Below are positions 62,328-64,000 of a stretch of DNA of 64,000 bases, piece after piece. The notes beneath the pieces were generated by a model. That model ran no database searches. It was not told the DNA's origin and saw only the letters and a list, made by a program, of their open reading frames with translations. How positions within the stretch are numbered: position 1 is the first letter of the stretch; every line of letters starts with the position of its first letter. The stretch covers positions 2,046,001 to 2,110,000 of the forward strand of contig NZ_CP053344.1 of NCBI RefSeq assembly GCF_013113715.1, given 5' to 3'. The DNA comes from Herbiconiux sp. SALV-R1 (GTDB taxonomy: Bacteria; Actinomycetota; Actinomycetes; Actinomycetales; Microbacteriaceae). Position numbers and translations under genes: made by a program.

Positions 62328-63929
62328 TTATCCCTTGGTGATCTCGTAGTAGAGCGGCACCGAGTTCCAGCCGAACACGACGTTGTCGACGTTCTCGCCG
62401 TAACCGCCGGTGACGTTGGAGTACCACAGCGGCGTGGCCGGGAGGTCCTTGAGGAGGATCTCCTGAGCCTCCTGGAACTTCTCGTTCGCCGCGGCGGTGT
62501 CGGTGTCTTCAGCACCCTCGTTGATCAGCGCGTCGAACTCGGGGTTCGAGTAGTCGCCGTCGTTCGAGCCCGCGTTGGTCGCGTAGAGCGGGCCGAGGAA
62601 GTTGAACAGACCCGGGTAGTCGGCCTGCCATCCGGTGCGGAACGCGGTCTGGATGGTGCGGTCGGTGATCGCGGTACGAGCCTCCTGGAAGGTCGGGTAC
62701 GGAGCACCCGAGGCGTCGATGCCGAGAACGTTCTTCACGCTGTTGGTCACGGCGTCGACCCAGGCCTGGTGGCCACCGTCGGCGTTGTACGCGATCTGGA
62801 ACGAGCCCGACCACGGGGAGATGGCGTCGGCCTCGGCCCACAGCTTCTTCGCCTCGTCGGGGTTGTACTTCAGCACGTCGGCGCCCTCGAGCGAGTCGCT
62901 CCAGCCGTCGATCACCGGGGAGGTGAAGTCGCTGGCCGGCGTGCGCGAGCCCTCGAAGATGACGTCGGTGATCTCTTCGCGGTTGATGGCCATCGAGATG
63001 GCGGCACGACGGAGCTTGCCCTCGTCGCCCGAGAAGTGCGCGAGGCGCTCGGGGATGGTGAAGGACTGGAACACCGCGGCCGGCTGGTTGACCGCACGGT
63101 CGCCGAGCTCGGACTCGAAGGTGGCCAGTGCCGAGTCGGGCACGGCGTCGAGAACGTCGAGGTTGCCGCCCTGGAGGTCGGCGTACGCGGCGTCCTGCGT
63201 GGCGTAGAAGATGATGCTGAGTCCACCGTTGGCGGGCTTGCGCTCACCCTGGTAGTCCTCGTTCACGACGAGGTCGATCTTCTCGTTGTGCTGCCACGCC
63301 GAGTCGGAGGCCAGCTTGTACGGGCCGTTGCCGACGGGGTTCTGGCCGAAGGCCTCCATGTCGTCGAAGGCCGACGCGGGAAGCGGGTAGAACGCCGAGT
63401 AGCCGAGGCGCAGCGGGAAGTCGGACTTCGGTGCGTTCAGCGTGACGGTGAAGGTGAGGTCGTCGACCTTCTTGAGGCCCGAGAGCTCGGAGTCCTCGTC
63501 GTAGCTGAAGCCCTCGATGTCCTCGAAGAAGTAGCTCGAGAGCTGCTCGTTCGACAGGAGCGCGCCGTAGTTCCAGGCGTCGATGAAGGAGTCTGCGTTG
63601 ACCGGCTCACCGTTGGTGAACTTCAGGTCGGGCTTGATCGTGATGGTGTAGGTCGTGGCGTCGTCGCTCTCGATCGACTCCGCGACGGCGTTGTGGGGGG
63701 CGCCCTCGCCGTCGTAGTAGACCAGGCCCTCGAAGATCGCGTCGAGGATCTTGCCGCCGCCGACCTCGTTGGTGTTCGTGGGGATCAGCGGGTTCTGGGG
63801 CTCGGAGCCGTTCGTCGTCACGATCGATGCGGAGTCGCCCGAGGTGTCGGAACCGCCGCTGGCGCAACCGGACAGGGCGAGCGCGCTCGCGGCGATCAGC
63901 GCGATCGCGCCGATGCCATACCGTCTCAT
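62328..63929 (-). CDS. oligopeptide-type substrate-binding lipoprotein (SBP_bac_5)
   Basis: A 533-residue protein. ATG 63929 (MRRYGIGAIALIAASALALSG) is preceded by AGGAGG with 10-base spacing; a TTG two codons earlier is too close to it. The lipobox is ALALSGC. The mature part has the SBP_bac_5 layout: NPLIPTNTNEVGGGKILDAI, LKFTNGEPVNADSFIDAWNY, NPVGNGPYKL and a C-terminal GFPTPLW-like close. It captures peptides or similar ligands at the cell surface and delivers them to the DppBC channel. First gene of the four-gene operon; its promoter is in the last 70 bases of the window or beyond. Confidence 0.94.
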   Translation of the reverse strand: MRRYGIGAIALIAASALALSGCASGGSDTSGDSASIVTTNGSEPQNPLIPTNTNEVGGGKILDAIFEGLVYYDGEGAPHNAVAESIESDDATTYTITIKPDLKFTNGEPVNADSFIDAWNYGALLSNEQLSSYFFEDIEGFSYDEDSELSGLKKVDDLTFTVTLNAPKSDFPLRLGYSAFYPLPASAFDDMEAFGQNPVGNGPYKLASDSAWQHNEKIDLVVNEDYQGERKPANGGLSIIFYATQDAAYADLQGGNLDVLDAVPDSALATFESELGDRAVNQPAAVFQSFTIPERLAHFSGDEGKLRRAAISMAINREEITDVIFEGSRTPASDFTSPVIDGWSDSLEGADVLKYNPDEAKKLWAEADAISPWSGSFQIAYNADGGHQAWVDAVTNSVKNVLGIDASGAPYPTFQEARTAITDRTIQTAFRTGWQADYPGLFNFLGPLYATNAGSNDGDYSNPEFDALINEGAEDTDTAAANEKFQEAQEILLKDLPATPLWYSNVTGGYGENVDNVVFGWNSVPLYYEITKG

Positions 63930-64000
63930 TTTCAATTTTCCTCCTGTGCAGAATGGGTTGGCCGCTGACCCTTCGTGAGGGGCGAGACCTAAGGAAGTAC

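Overview
The window is a compact, very GC-rich chromosomal segment of an actinobacterium, most probably a member of the Microbacteriaceae. The basis is the codon bias, the many GTG starts, and gene orders that parallel mycobacterial ones: UPF0182 / Lon-like PDZ protease / Zincin_2 / cyclodehydratase-like protein / uvrD2 / nudC / adnA-adnB / DUF3107 / ferritin-like protein / rhlE, and MgtE_N-CBS / DUF1003 / mrp / lipoprotein / tatB / O-methyltransferase. Fifty-two protein genes and one tRNA are supported. I saw no phage, insertion sequence, rRNA or CRISPR array. Genus cannot be fixed from the sequence alone.

Layout. 1-6 kb: a partial MGH1-like glycoside hydrolase running off the left edge, sufS-sufU, two small genes (DUF4287 and YbjQ types) and an AraC regulator divergent from an HsaA-type flavin monooxygenase. 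7.4-12.5 kb: nhaA behind a possible structured leader RNA, tightly followed by kdpD-kdpE, then a BLUF blue-light photoreceptor and an initiator tRNA. 12.5-33 kb: cell-envelope and proteolysis genes and a DNA-repair block (uvrD2, nudC, a degenerate phosphotransferase, adnB, adnA), then DUF3107, a ferritin-like protein and rhlE. 33-43 kb: a palindrome-packed spacer, a PHP phosphoesterase, aminopeptidase P, the MgtE_N-CBS / DUF1003 / Mrp / lipoprotein operon, convergent tatB, an O-methyltransferase and a 57-residue DUF3117 gene. 43-51 kb: a PIG-V-like membrane mannosyltransferase, dapE, dapD, a DUF559-like nuclease gene between two copies of one palindrome, citrate synthase, dapC and fdxA. 51-64 kb: efeUOB iron uptake with a DtxR/IdeR-like operator, an MFS transporter, a lipoprotein, typA and a complete oligopeptide ABC transporter.

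Functional modules. dapD, dapC and dapE supply three consecutive steps of the succinylase route to meso-diaminopimelate and lysine. efeU, efeO and efeB form a complete acid-type iron importer. AdnA and AdnB form a double-strand-break resection motor-nuclease, with UvrD2 and NudC beside it. NhaA with KdpDE suggests monovalent-cation homeostasis.

Most of the window is ordinary core genome. The unusual items are: a three-copy micro-array of a convergent gene junction (41.07-41.35 kb); a DUF559-like gene bracketed by near-identical 60-bp palindromes (46.50-47.64 kb); a second palindrome family at 2.2 and 33.1-33.5 kb; a candidate RNA leader before nhaA; an aminoglycoside-phosphotransferase fold without its catalytic residues; and a zinc-ligand motif encoded antisense to the end of uvrD2.
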